From Sipunculus nudus (taxonomy: Eukaryota; Annelida; Sipuncula; Golfingiida; Sipunculidae): a DNA stretch of 64,000 nt. The notes under the pieces are model-generated. The model saw only the letters and a program-made list of their open reading frames with translations. It ran no database searches and was not told the DNA's origin. The DNA is taken from NCBI GenBank assembly GCA_026874595.1, contig CM049306.1:53352019-53416018 (forward strand), written 5' to 3'. Of the stretch, positions 1 through 12,712 are shown one piece after another (position 1 is the stretch's first letter; every line of letters starts with the position of its first letter). A program made the translations under genes and the position numbers.

Positions 1-667
1 TCCAGTTTGGATTGACATTTTGGTTTCAATCTTGACTTATGTATGACCCGCCAAAGATAAAAAAAACCTTATGATTTTAGAGTCATGAGGTCAAAGGTCA
101 AGGACCCATTTCTTTTAAAAGATTGTGGATGTATTGTAAGCCAAACATTCCATTTGAAAACTTCCATCTTCCAGCTTTTGCTCACCTGCCAACAGTGAAT
201 GAAACTATTTTTGGGTCACAATCTCAAGGTCACATGCGCCATCTTTCTACAAATTAGTTTCCAGGTGATAACACCAGTTTGAATTGAAATATTGGTTTCA
301 AACATGACTTATATATGGCTCACCACTAAAGTAAAAACCCTGTTTATTCCGGGGTCGTGAGATCATATAGGTCAAGGTCATAGGGCCCACTACTTTAGAT
401 GGTTTGTGGATGAATTTTAAGCTAAACATTTCATCGCAAACCTTCCACATGTGGCACACCTGGCAATAGGTGAAGTTTTCTTTTTGGGGGTCAAAGGTCA
501 AGGTCACAGGGCCTATCCATTAACAAATTAGTTTATGGGGGATAACTACAGTTTGGTAAGACAGGTTGGCATCAAACTGATCACAGGACCCATATTTTGT
601 AAAAGCTCATGAACATATCCTTATATAGTCAAATTCAGCTGAGCGTCGAGACCCATGGGTCCCTAGT
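1..667 (+). mobile_element. Right part of a pearl/Helentron-like tandem-core repeat element
   Basis: Two imperfect tandem copies with a period near 270 bp are visible; both carry a 'ttggtttcaa...tgacttat' block and a 'ggtcaaaggtcaagg'-type block. The copy series ends in a conserved tail, 'aattcagctgagc', followed by the 12-bp palindrome GACCCATGGGTC at 650-661. The same tail closes the element at 33331-33342 and, on the other strand, those at 9609-9620 and 56628. The left end lies outside the window. Short open frames here are incidental. Confidence 0.6.
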
Positions 668-1118
668 TTTATACATCTGAAAGGATTATATTTTATTTGG
701 TTTATATGACTGCTTTTGTGATCGATTATTCAAAAGTGCTATCGATTTTATCGATTATGAAGATAACAACAAATTATCAATACAATCGATTATTTGGAAA
801 ACCAATAATATACATTATTTATGAAAGCATTAAACATCGAACCAGACTTTGTCGCAGTTTTCAAATCGCCAGACATTTATCCTAAGTATTGTTTTAGTAA
901 ACGGTTGTTATTCAAACAGGGTGTTTAAAAAAAAGAGGATTATGTAGCCCTACTTTCGTTATTGGGTCATTATATACTAATAAATAACTGTTTTGTTTGA
1001 GTGCTTGCAAAATATTCCAATGAAATCTACACTTGTTATATTCGTTACCTTCAATAAAATATCTGCAGTGGCTTGTACAGTACATGCAGAATTCTATTTA
1101 TATCCGTTCCCTGACGAT
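668..1118. other. Unassigned spacer, AT-rich
   Basis: No coding exon, RNA gene or repeat end was found. Several 'atcgatta' motifs cluster at 720-800 without a clear repeat period. Confidence 0.4.
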
Positions 1119-1612
1119 AGGATCTCGTTCCCACGCGATAATAATCTCGTTCCCACGCAATTATCTCTATCCTATACGCGATATAGTATCTCGTTCCCAC
1201 ACGTTAGTATACCATGCTAGCTGAAGCCCTCGTGTGGACATGAATTTTTGTCTGATGTATGTCGGAGCATTAGTGGCACTTAGATCGTTTGTATGATTTT
1301 TGTTGTATGTGCGTTTGGGCCGAATGCTTTGAGGTAATTATTTACAGCCTCTTTCATTGAGTTGGTTTTAGATTTCATTGCGTTGGTTCAACTTTCCCAT
1401 ATTTACGTGTTCAGGGAAAATTGTATTGGGTTTGTTTAGGGTTACTGATGTTGAGGTTAGGGCAAGGGTTATAAAAATCCTTGTGTACTAAACATCTGAA
1501 ATAAACTAAAACACTTGTTTGTATTTTATCTTCCCGGAAAAAAAGTATCGCGTGGGAACGAGAAAATTATCTCGTGGCCACGCGATACTATCGTGTGGGA
1601 ACGGAATAAAAA
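1119..1612. mobile_element. Small inverted-repeat element (MITE-like) with reiterated ends
   Basis: The left end (about 1119-1206) repeats the motif TCTCGTTCCCACGCGA three times with variation. The right end (about 1545-1612) carries its reverse complement TCGCGTGGGAACGAGA and a variant TCTCGTGGCCACGCGATA. The two ends therefore form terminal inverted repeats about 350 bp apart around a non-coding centre. No transposase is present, so it would be non-autonomous. Target duplication was not resolved. Confidence 0.55.
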
Positions 1613-2359
1613 AAATTTCCGTGTGTCCTATACGTGCCACCGTAAATATCCATTTTCATACAAATAAAAAAATTATTATGTTGTTTAAAATAAATAAGGA
1701 TATTTGATGTTCGAGTAGGCGTGGGGTCCATACCATATGAATACAGTCAGCGTTTCACAGTTTTTCTGAGAAATCTCTTGTTCTTTGTCCACTTCTTCCC
1801 GACCCCCATGAGTATTGATCAGGCCATTTATTTTACCTTTTGCATCTTCAAATAGTCTTTGGTCATATAATTTAAATTTAAGCCTTATCGATAATAATTA
1901 CCCATGTGATTTAACTCTACACCGTTAGGGAGCGTTCAGTCTGAGAACGTGTGATATTAGAGCCGTCTTCCGCGGGGAGGCGCTGCGTCGCTTCAAATTG
2001 ACTGAAATGTTTAGTTGGTGGATTTACATCAATTTTACACAAACGTTGGAAGAAATTAAACAAAATATTTGGTATAATACCATCCGGTTGCATTTTGTTG
2101 TAATGAGTAAACATTCGCTCCAAACCGTTCGTTGTAAATTGATACATGCATTGAGGTTTTTCGCTAAATCCCTAGTAGCGAACGTCCGACCAACAGATCT
2201 AGCATAGGACGATAGGGTCCAGAGATGGACTAGCTAAATCCCCATGTTATCGTTCACCCGGTCATATACCCTGCTGTCACATGTTTTTACCGATATTTTA
2301 TTGATAAAACTCTGCTCAACTCAACTAGATTTATTCAATATTGGGGCCTTACAATATTA
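1613..2359. other. Unassigned spacer
   Basis: No supported gene. The overlapping opposed open frames at 1917-2207 have no recognisable domain and no splice context. Confidence 0.4.
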
Positions 2360-5050
2360 CAGGGTTCCTGCACTTTTTTCAGAGTAAAATTCCATGGTTT
2401 TCAAGGATTTTACATGACTTATTTTCATACTTTTCCATGACATTTCGGAAGTGAAATGTTACGTTTTCCATGATTTTCAATGATAAATGAGATAAGGACA
2501 TATCATAATGGTATTTTTGTGCTGCCAGAAGGTACAAACTACAGAGCCGATCGTTATGGGCTAGCAGTATAAGATGGATGTGTCAGGTTGTTTTGACCGA
2601 GCAAAAGGGCAACAAAAATGAAATAAATGTATATGTAATTCCTACATATATTTTAGTCATAACCTGAAAGTGTGAAATGTTCAAGTAAATCACAGGCAAA
2701 ATAAAAAGGTACATGTATACACCCAGGTTCAGCTATTTTGCAATAGAATAAATACTGCACAACCTGGACTTGGGTGCACATGTGGGGTGTAGAACTCTCC
2801 AATACGATTCTGTAGCAATCCTTGCTACACTACAGCAACTATTTGGAACCGATGAGGGACGTCTGTGAATTCCTTATGTCAAACTTGACCAGAAGGAAAC
2901 TAAATCATAGTTATTCAATCTTTCAGTTTTGATTCCAAAATATTTTGTGAATCTCCAGAGAACAGAACTTGAATCCTTTCACTTGTCAGATAAGTCATGA
3001 CTGAAGCCAGCATGCTACTAGTTAAAAATGAATCAAAATAGAACAGCAGCCAACCTTAATTAAAGAAGTATTTCACCAGCCAACTCAACTGATTCTATAA
3101 CTTAAGTCCCAACAGATAACTACGAACACTTAGCTGTAACAAACTAAAAATATGAATCTTTGAGGTTTCAAAGTTATTTGTCCAGGCTTTAAGGCCCTCT
3201 TCAAGAGAGGTTATTTGTTAATGTCAGCCATTTCATTCTTTGGCCCTCTTTCGAAGTGCATTAGACTCAATCAACATTTTTTTCATTCCCCTGCTTTTCT
3301 CAGCTTCCTCTGCCTTTTCATCTGCACTGTCCAGAAGAGTCTTAATGTCAGTCTCAAGTCATTTTCTTTTTCTCTTGATTTCCTGTATTTCATCTAACAT
3401 AGCCTGTCTTTTCAATGCCCTCTCACTGCTGGTCTTGCCCTGTTTCTGTTCTTCAAGATAATTTCTGTATTTCTTCCTAGCAGAGCTGACATAACTCAAG
3501 CATTTAGGTGTGACCTTAAAGTTCTGGAATCCACCGATGTCTGTCAAATGATCCAATACCAGACGCTGTGAGGCGAGAGATTTCTCCTTCATGTTTTCAA
3601 CAAGAATTTCTTTGTTATATGAGAATCCCCTCTCTACCCTGGCTTGTCCATGCGATTAAATCAGCAGTTTTATTATCACACCACGGAGGCTAGGGAAATT
3701 GACAGTCTTTCATAAAGTAAAATGTCCAATGATTCACATTTGACTGGGTCATATTGAGAGTATTCTAAACGCTCCTCCCCTGTCAGGCCTGCATCATGCA
3801 CTAAAAATTCATCAAACTCTGCTTTAACAGTTTTAGCAGTGCCTTCATCAATGCGTTTACTAGAAATCAGTGTTTCAAGGACATGCTTGAATTTAGACTT
3901 TGCACTATCAGGTTTTGTGACCATAAACTCTGGGCTGAGGGATGACAATGCCCTAGCAAAGGTATATGCTATAGGAGTTTTGTCAAGTAGGTGCTTGGCA
4001 GATGTTGCAAGCATCGACTTGCACTTCATGCGGACCTCCATGATTTCTCTCTCTGAAATGCCCTTTGCTACTTTCTTCAGCTCTGCTTCAGCCCTGAAGC
4101 CAATGTCCATAGCTTTATAGGACAGATGGTTCTCTGCCTTTTCAGGGTCTATTTTCAACAGGTTGCGCGCATAGGTGGCAGTGATCAGCACTCATCTTTT
4201 CAAGATGAATAGCAAGGACTGGCACCAGAGGGCGCTCACTTTGAAACATGCTCAGGAATGGAGTCATCTGGCTTGAAACTGTTTGAATAAATGCTAGCTT
4301 GACCAACATCAACTTGTCATCAACAGCATTCTACACAGTAGTGTAGGAGTCGCACGTGGGTTTCGAGTATTTTGACTTCTCTTTCCTAACTTCAGTAAGG
4401 TATTTAACTATGTTCGGCCAAATTTCCAAAGCCCGGACTACAACTGGCCTGTTTTCAATCCAACGGTGCCCACAAAACTGCAATGGAAATACCTCTGATT
4501 TGGTAATGCAAGTGTAGTCTGCCCTTCGTGCATCAGAATATTTGAAAAGCAAGAACAAAGCCTTTGGAACCTTATTTACAAGCAAGCCAGATTTATTAAC
4601 CCCATTCTTGAAGGCATTGTGCGTTGTGTGCAGACCGCAACTACCAATGTTCAGCAGGCCAGCACACTGACTTTTATTTAACTTTTCAGTGAGCATCCTG
4701 AACAGTTTCCAGTTTACAGCAGGACCAACCACGGAAAGTTGAATAAGTTTCTCTAGGCCAAATTCAGTCACAGCATTAGGTAGAGGATGCAGAAGATCCT
4801 CAGCTTTTCCATGCCCAAGAAATTCCGACTTAAGGTATCTTGTACGGACACAGTTTTGAACAGGATCCCAAAACCTAACGTGAATATCGAGCTGGTTTTT
4901 TTTTTGTAAGCTTTCATTGTGTGACTCATCAAACATCATCACAAAATTATCCAATTCCTTCATCTTACAGTGCAGAAGTTCTTCAATATATGAGCCAAGG
5001 CCAAATGCCACTATGTACGAAATTTTGTTCATGATGGCTACTTATCAGAG
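2360..5050 (-). mobile_element. Decayed hAT-superfamily DNA transposon
   Basis: The left boundary is set by CAGGGTTCCTGC at 2360-2371, a typical hAT-style terminal repeat start, followed by 'ttccatggttttcaagg' and 'ttttccatgacattt' motifs common at such ends. The transposase remnant lies inside on the minus strand (3359-5032). The opposite terminal repeat was not found, so the right boundary is approximate and the element may have been truncated or interrupted near 5.05 kb. Confidence 0.5.
3359..5032 (-). pseudogene. hAT-like transposase, broken
   Basis: Three minus-strand blocks read as one degenerate protein: 5032-4331, 4191-3676 and about 3660-3359. The first includes 'VMMFDESHNESLQKK' and 'NIGSCGLHTTHNAFKNG', matching the catalytic-core style of transposases in animal hAT-like families. 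The last block contains 'ARVERGFSYNKEIL', the usual C-terminal hAT dimerisation signature, followed by a Lys-rich tail. Breaks: a TAG near 4340 after 'DSYTTV', a frame change near 4190, and stops with a frame change near 3670. It is not expected to make active enzyme. A domesticated host gene is less likely given the breaks and the hAT-type terminus nearby. Confidence 0.7.
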
Positions 5051-6305
5051 TAATAATAAGATAAAATAAATTAATGACAATCATTATTTTTATAAAAAAC
5101 GTTAGTTTAACCAATGATTTTTTATTACACTCGCATAGATGTAATAACACATGACCATACATGTAATGTGGAAGTTCAAATACATACATTTTTATATTAA
5201 ATATGTGTGGGCCTATATAATGGTATATCACATGGACCTACTTATAGACTAGCGGCTAACCTCCTAAAATAGGCTTAAAAATTAGTGACCCCAAACAGGA
5301 GGTATAACAAAATACAACCTACATCTTAATAGAGGTATTCATCTCCTCATTCTGAAAAAAAATAGGTCATGGTTTAAGAAAATTGTTCTTTGGCATATTT
5401 ATTGACCTATTTCCATGGCAACCCTATCAACTTTTAGGTGAAGTAATTATTTTCACTTTTATTAATTTCTTGATTAATATTAACGATAGGAACTTGCAGT
5501 TTTCATCAAAATGTAGCATTTCATTTACAGATTTGGAGAACAGGAAAAAAAATATTATAAAAAAATATATCTGCATATGATTATGTTAATTATATGCTAA
5601 AATTGGCTATACACGCTATTATATTTTCTGTAGTTTTGCAAATGTATAAAAAAAGAGCCACAAAAATGTGATCAGATGAAAGGACCAGCTACTGAGAAAT
5701 AAATTAAATTTCAAATATGCCTGCAGGGTTTATCGAGTATATTGTTATAAAACAGCCTGAACAGATATATGCAAATTAGGCTAACTCTGTGGGAATAGAA
5801 ACAGTTACGAATAAAAACTACAGTCATAGTATAAACCGGTTTATTTTTTGAAGTAATAAGTTTCACACCACAACAGGATTTGTTTAATATATGTGTTTAT
5901 ATTCTATTTACTTCATTTGGTTAATATAAATTTGATATGTTCAATATTACTTACTAAATAAATAAACTGTATTGAAGACGTGAGTTCAATGTATTTAAAC
6001 ATTACATTCCTTCTTAATTCATCTGAACAATGTTGATATATTTTGGTAACGGCCTTTAATACATACTTTAATCTGCTTTCAGCTACGTTTGGTAATTTGG
6101 AATATAAGGATTTTGAACATTTTTTGCTTCACTGTTTGTTTTTTTAAATATTTATAATAATATAATATACTTCATTATTTAATAAAAATATTATAGAATA
6201 CACTTTCACTATTAACAGTTAAAAAATACCTTGTATGTATATGCTTTAATATAAATGTTACAGGTACGTATGATATCATAATTATTTGTAATGACCGTCA
6301 ATATA

Positions 6306-6308
6306 TAG

Positions 6309-6364
<56 letters not shown>
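6306..6364. repeat. (TA)n microsatellite
   Basis: Uninterrupted alternating AT of more than 50 bp. Confidence 0.95.
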
Positions 6365-6367
<3 letters not shown>

Positions 6368-6984
6368 GTGACACTTAGATAATAACCATGTAATAATCTT
6401 TCAATAAAATATAGTTTTGGCAGCAGCATTGTCTTTATTATTCACCCACATGTACATAAATGTATTAATGTTAGGTAAAATATAAAGTGTCAAGGCATTT
6501 GTAAGAAATTTTCTCAGTGTATTTGATAATTTGAAATAGCATATGCATTTGACTTATTTGAAACATTTGCATTAGTTTTAAATGTCATAACCACAACCAT
6601 TATGACGTAACATAGCGAGAACGCTTAAATGGGCAGCCATGAAATAATTCATTGATACTTATGATGTCACAACCATTATGACGTCACAAAGGTAAAATAC
6701 CTGGTCTTGATGGCCCTAAAATGGACAGACTTGCAAAATACATTTTTACCATGTCATCATAATTCATTATGCCACAAACTTGTGATGCGGCGGCAGAAGT
6801 GTAACTGTCACCATCATGCAAGCTACATTAGAAGAGCTTTCCACATTCCGAGTTCTTTCCACTTACAGACAGGTGAGTATTTTTGTACATTTTTGTATTT
6901 TAAAATTTACATCCCATACATTTTTGAAGGTACGTACTCCCGTGTCTTAATTGTCGAATTTGTCAGTGACATTATGTAAAAAAG

Positions 6985-7541
6985 ATGGGCCGTGATTTTG
7001 TGCCTGCACCTCATGCAAGCTTAAAGGTTGCGATTCTTCTCAAATGGGAAACGATCTGTCATATCAAAACTCGTGGACTTTTTGAAGAAGACGCCTGACG
7101 CGCTCAGGACCAATGGGCTATCAGGCAATGCTTGCTGCCAGTGATATAAATGCTGCACGGGATTTTGTGCTTCACCTCTATGGAAATCAATTCCAATGCC
7201 CTAACCTTGACAAGCTGCGATATGTCATAGCCTCCACCTCAAACCGCTCAGCTGCAAAGCTCCCTCCGACCAAGAATGCCTTTGAGCAGCATGTAAAGAG
7301 GGCCCGATATCAGTGCGCCCTCTGGTGCCAAAGTCATGTTCCCGATCCTAAGATCTGGCATCCTGATAGCAATGGGTGGGAACTGTCCACGGACGATTAT
7401 CTTCAGCCCGTCATGTATACAAAGGAATTCGCCAAAAAGGGAGTCCGCAACTTAACACATTTATATTGCACAGATGTAGATTGCGATGGGCCCAAGAAAT
7501 CATTAATGTCAGTGCATACAAACAGGACTTCAGTTCACTGA
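6985..7541 (+). pseudogene. Transposon-associated protein fragment (uncharacterised metazoan family)
   Basis: ATG at 6985 opens 'MGRDFVPAPHASLKVAIL' and runs to a TGA after 'GLFEEDA'. A shifted frame continues from about 7113: 'AARDFVLHLYGNQFQCPNLD', 'LPPTKNAFEQHVKRARYQ', 'PVMYTKEFAKKGVRNLTHLY' and then 'CTDVDCDGPKK'. The order 'LYG...LDKLRY...LPPT..A..H..RA.YQ...W...GW....D.L.PV..' followed by a cysteine-containing tail is typical of a protein family spread by DNA transposons in bivalves, cnidarians and arthropods (recalled, not searched). Function is unknown; the frame break and missing Cys-rich end mark it as a remnant. Confidence 0.5.
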
Positions 7542-8400
7542 TTTCTGTGCATGCTTTGGACACGAGTGTGCAAATGATAGGTTGGATCTGGAATCCGAAA
7601 ACAATGATGAAGACGATTAATAAAATGGTTTTACACACATTTCTCCAAGCAATCGCCATCTTCATATATACTCAATTTCCCCCATAAGCTTCATAATAAA
7701 AAAAAACATCTATCAAAGATTTTGCAAATTACTTACACATAAAAAAGCTTTCCCGTTGAATATCATTTAAGCACTCAACCGTAACAGATACGGTTGCAGG
7801 TTCTTTATTAACTTCAAGAACAGTTCCAGTGATGGCTATATGCACAAATTTAATATTATGGTAAATTTCTTTGTATAAACATATGCATGCATTTACAGGC
7901 CATATAACCGAACCAAAGTTATAAATTATTAATTATTTGTTCCCTAATTGAAGCAAAGAAAAAGTAAAATTGTCATGATTTTATAAATATTTTTTTTTAA
8001 ATTTCAGATGGCCATAAATGCAAATTTTGAATTAAAAAATTACAAAAATTTGCATGTATTACCATAAATTAAATAAGAAATTCAAAATGACATAATAAAG
8101 ATCCCCATGTTATTTCCCACATTTTGGTGCTTGTTTCATTTTTCTGTGTGTTAAAACAACAGAGTTATGGGTATTTATTTAAATATTATTATGACCTTAT
8201 AATTATGGTTACCCTGGAAACATGTTTAATGTTGGACAAAACACTTTCTTGAGACCACGACCTATTTTATTAGGAAGTAGACGAGTTCATTACTGAGAAA
8301 AAATAGGTTGTGTTTTGGTATACCTTTGTTGGGGTTTGACCCCATGAAACAACTCTCTGCCGCAGGTCTATAACTAAAACTAAACAATAAAGGTACCGGT

Positions 8401-8799
8401 ATACAATAATTTAATATATAGATCTTATTTTAATTAACATTATGAAATTTTATTTTTCATGCATTATAAATATTATACATTGTCTGAAAATTAAACAAAA
8501 TGTTATGAACAAATACAATATATTGTAACATAATATGACACATTTTAGTCATTTATAGATGAAAATAGTCTATAAATAGTATAATAAATACAACTGGTCA
8601 GTGATGCTCAGGGGAATTATTTATGAACTCATTCTTGGGTAACTCTACTCATGTATAGAATGATGTTACTGATAATTTAGTAAACAGGTCAATCCATAAA
8701 TGAGTTCATAAAATCGTATAAAAGAAAACTGTCTATAGATTAGTTTTCACCAAGGGATCGGTTTTGTTCCAGGATCGCTGACATGTATTGGTACTCGTT
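8401..8799. other. AT-rich spacer between two elements
   Basis: No coding signal. A weak inverted repeat ('ttatgaactcat' near 8620 and 'atgagttcataa' near 8702) is the only structure noticed. Confidence 0.35.
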
Positions 8800-9400
8800 T
8801 AAAGTTCTCTATGAATAACCCGGGAACGACCGATATTGGAAACAGATTGTGCCCTTGGTGATTAGAATCTTTAATACAGCATTCGCTTTCTTAAGCAATC
8901 TATCATGGTAAATTGATTCCAAAGAAGGCAAAGAAGTCTTGAATATCTTCCCAGCTGTTTTAATAACCCTATTATAAGTAAATTCCATCCTCGGCATTGA
9001 TGCTTGCTCCTCACACAAGGCTCTATCACTGCCCTATAAAATTTCAACAGCACTGCATGGTAAGTCTAGACCAAACCCTTTTAGTCTCCTTAAAAAGTAC
9101 ACCAGTTGTTGGGCCTTCTTCGTACATTAATAAACATTTTCCTCCAACTTCAAGTTTGACGATATATATGGATACCAGAACGATTAAAACAATAATGTCT
9201 ACCGCACAACCATTAATCTCAAAGGGCATAATCTCTGAGCTTTTACGCCGAAATTCTATGATCATCTCCTAGATTTTTCCCAACATTCAAGTTATTTTCA
9301 GAGCACCACGTTATTAAGTGTTCCATTTCATTAAGGTATTCACTTTCGTTACCATGCTGGCTGAAGGCATGTCTAGTTAATGCATAAACAAATCTGAAAA
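8800..9400 (-). pseudogene. Non-LTR (LINE) reverse transcriptase C-terminal remnant
   Basis: On the minus strand the blocks appear in the order expected downstream of the RT catalytic site: 'YLNEMEHLITWCSENNLNV' (about 9360-9290), 'MIIEFRRKSSEIMPFEINGC' (9265-9206), 'LLKFYRAVIEPCVRSKHQ' (about 9050-8998) and 'VIKTAGKIFKTSLPSLESIY' through 'DRLLKKANAVLK' (about 8970-8870). Each block is in a different frame. These match the thumb/linker region of Rex/CR1-like LINE proteins. The catalytic YADD motif and the endonuclease are absent, so this is a truncated, shifted fossil. Confidence 0.75.
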
Positions 9401-9604
9401 CAGATAAATAAGACAAGATGAAATAGATATTCACTGTGATGTATTTTTATGAAATATAAATGATAAATATTTATATGATTTATTCATTGTACCACTCTAT
9501 TATGATTTAATTTGTTCATCTGCTGTTTTGTTTTCATCCAAGGATCTTCGGATACAAGCATAATCCATTAAATCACTATGACAAGCTGGGTCGTGTATAA
9601 AAAC

Positions 9605-11483
9605 AAAGGACCTATGGGTCACTGTGCTCAGCTGACGTTAACCTTGAAGGTAAAAATCTAAAATAATATCAAATGGAGATTAAGTGTAAGAGGAAGAGGT
9701 AATAAAGGCCATGGTTGGTTTATATGATTGGTTAGTATTGATGAGCAAGAAATTGTTGCAAAAAATATTTTATGACCTGACCATGTGTTTCCTAATGTTG
9801 AAACTAAAGCATGTGAGCAGTTTGTGAACAAATGATCTGTACTATTACCATGATCATTAGTTGGTTTTTCGATTATCTGTTGACATTTCAGTAGTAAACA
9901 CATTTGTTCAATTGAACCTTTTTTTTGTATAATATATATTATTAAATATATATGTATTTTTTATGAAATGTATACAGTTGAAATATAGCTAATTAACAAC
10001 ATAAAACAGGGCAAACAAAGCCTGATCTCAAATTCTGCTGAGGCAGGAAAATAATGAACAAATGTTTGTATTAAATCCTCATTTTTTTATCACATCAATT
10101 ATTTTCTAATTTAAGTTTATATTTCTATACATTTCCAATTTAACATATATATCTGAATATAAAAGTTGATTCATAATTCCCAATTGCATCATCATAAATC
10201 TCAATCTTGTCAGATAACACCACATCATGCATACAAATGTTTATTTATTTTTTACCACAAAAATATATCTTTTAAATCTGCAAAACAATAAATATCTAAA
10301 AATAATACTTGATTTAGATTTCACAATTTTTGTGTCTTTATTTATCCATGTGCTTCATATTTTATAATAATTTAAGCATACTGATGGGTTCAATTATATT
10401 TGTTAAAATCATTTAAAAAAATTGATTTCTTTAAAAATGCTACATTACACAACATTGCATCTTCTGGATTACACCTTGAATTATTTTTTTCAAGGAAAGT
10501 TTTTGCATATCGGAGTGGAAACAGCATTACAATTAAGGAGATACAGTGAAAACAATAACAATTACTGCATAACACTTGATGGGTTGGGTTTGCGGGGGGG
10601 GGGGGGGTGATTGGGATGGTGATATGAGAATAACTGTACACCTGTCACAAGCAGGGGATCTCCCCCAGTGACTGTAACAAATAAGAAAACCTGGCATAGC
10701 TGACTTCCAGTGACCTGGAGTGGGACCCTGCATCTGTAATCACAGCAAGTGACTACAGAAAAAAAAAACCAATAACTAGCTTAATTTTCAAGCTTTTATT
10801 TTCAAATTTCAGATTTAGACAAACTAAATATTTATGTTTACATGCTGTGAAAATTAAATCAATGGTGCTTACAGGAAATAAACGTGCCATGGTCAAGGTT
10901 GGGCAAAATTTAAGGTACTGATTTTTTTTTTATGCTAATAACTTAAAAAATTTACAAAATTCAGATCTAATTTTGGGTAAACAATTGAATCTTAATTAAA
11001 CATAGTTATATACTTGAGAAAATAGACTCTAGTTTCAAAATTTTTCATGTTAAGTGAGTTATTATTTTTCTTGATTTTTTACAAAGTCCATTATGTTTGG
11101 GCCCATAACTTAAAGAATTTAGACTTTACAGACTTAATTTCTGGCATGTACATAGGAACTATATGGAGGAATATTTATGGTAAATATGAGGAAAAACAGA
11201 TGAGTGGTTTTGATATTAGGCAGTCCTGATGTGTGAAAATGGGATTTAATAAAAAAATTGAGGTTTTTCCTTAATTTCTCAAAGGAACGAAGTCGCAAAG
11301 ACCCAGTTTTCGGCTTGGTAGGAGATCTTGGGGACATCTAACATTATGCTGAATTTTGGATTCCTAGGTCTTACGGTTTCAAAACGTGCCACATCTACGG
11401 ACGGACGGACAGACGGACGGACGGACGACGGACAATGGACCACGACTGTAGCTCAGATGACTTATAGTCAGCTGAGCTAAATA
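9605..11483 (-). mobile_element. Pearl/Helentron-like element, near full length
   Basis: Read on the minus strand, the 5' end (11483 going left) is 'ttagctcagctgac', then 'agtcatctgagcta', then an ACGG-type tetranucleotide run (plus strand 11398-11432). The same start occurs at 31777 on the plus strand. The 3' end carries GACCTATGGGTC at 9609-9620 with 'gctcagctga' beside it, the same tail as at 650 and 33331. About 9605-10440 is the reverse complement of 21870-22965. No protein was found inside; a poly-G tract lies at about 10596-10607. Confidence 0.6.
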
Positions 11484-11604
11484 TATATATATATATATTT
11501 TTTCTAGATATGCCCTAGTCAGCAAATAAATATTTGTGGCAATACAGTGATGTATTAAAAACGCTCCCTCGCGCTCGCTTCTGACATTAAAAGTAAGCGG
11601 AAAA

Positions 11605-12712
11605 GATGGAAGAAAAGAAGGGAATCTGGGGAAATACAATCATTAAAGATCAGTTAGAACGAGAAGCCAGATTAGAAGGAAGAGCCCGGTGATCACAGAA
11701 AGGCAGCGTCGTTCTGTACAGAGAGGAAAAAAAAAAAGAGAAAAAGTATATAGGAAAGAATCAAAGTATAATCTCTTACAGCAAATGTTGCCTTTACGAC
11801 CACTTTAAAATATGCAAACTAAGGTAACAGATCGAGACGCACGTAAATGTATATTCATTGGATACATGCAGCTCAAATTGGATAAATTGAAAGGAACTTA
11901 ATCTGGAAGCATCGAAAACATGTCAACTAAGACAAAACAGAAATTGTATGTATTGCATTAACAAGAGATGCTGTAACAAAGAGGTGTCAAGCAGCAAGCA
12001 AACTACATGTACTGGGTCCAGAGAAAGGAAAGCCACACAGCCATTACAGATGGGAATTCTGTTCAGATGTGTTACATAAAACTGAGGACTGCAGGACAAT
12101 TTCATTATGAAAATCAGAATTACAGTTTGCAACATAAAATATTAGCATTCACATCTCTCAATGAAGCACCATTTAAGTACATTTTGAAGGAGCGTCTGAA
12201 AGGGGAAATTTAAGAGGTCACTTTTTTTTGTTTTCAGAGAACTTCAACTGTGGATATGACTCTGAGTCTCTGAAGTTCATGCAGCTCATTTTGGAGCCAG
12301 TCACCGCCAGGTAATACGTCACACTGGTGTTTCATATATATACTGGAAAACAAACAGAACCATTGTGTACAGTTTCATCGTCACAGCGGGACTGTATACC
12401 CATCTACCAAATGTGCTCATCTTCAACCAGTGCTCCACGATATGAAAGAATCACATTCAAATACAAGGGCTGTGCATTTCTTCAGAGATGGTCCGACCAC
12501 GAAGTAGGAAAAGAAAGAATATTACTTTAGAAGTTGTGTAATATTTGTAAAGTGTTTCAAAAGGGGCACATGGAATTTTACTGAATCCTGTTACGGAAAG
12601 GACGCATCGGATGAAATCAGTTTGAAGAGGCGTGCAGATGAACTGATAGCACAGGGGCATGACAAATCATGCAGACCCAGTGTCACGCTTTCAATGATTG
12701 AAAACAAGGTAT
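11605..12712 (+). pseudogene. Transposase-like protein of a transposon family ('HFF.DGPTT' type), broken
   Basis: Reading across frames from 11605 gives 'MEEKKGIWGNTIIKDQ', then a basic, Arg/Lys-rich stretch (about 11700-11800). The clearest part is 12385-12710: 'SGTVYPSTKCAHLQPVLHDM', then 'AVHFFRDGPTTK' with a stop, 'KKEYYF', 'KRGTWNFTESCYGKDASDEI', 'SLKRRADELIAQGHDKSCRP'. The order 'HFF.DGPTT..KN..FY......F..GTWNF.E..HGK..D....LKR.AD.L...G' is recalled from an uncharacterised transposon-borne family with a DDE-like look. Multiple stops and frame changes show decay. The 'GTWNF' to 'RRADELIAQG' segment is continuous and well conserved. Confidence 0.55.

Larger units (their letters stand above)
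5235..8390. mobile_element. DNA-transposon-like element with ~150-bp inverted ends
   Basis: The sequence at about 5240-5395 ('cttatagac...gaccccaaa...acaacct...aataggtc') is found in reverse complement at about 8225-8380 ('gacctattttat...aggttgtgttttggtatacc...ggggttt...ctataac'). The arms enclose about 2.8 kb that holds a transposon-type protein remnant (6985-7541) and a (TA)n run. This layout suggests a cut-and-paste element with long terminal repeats. The target duplication is not clear. Confidence 0.5.
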
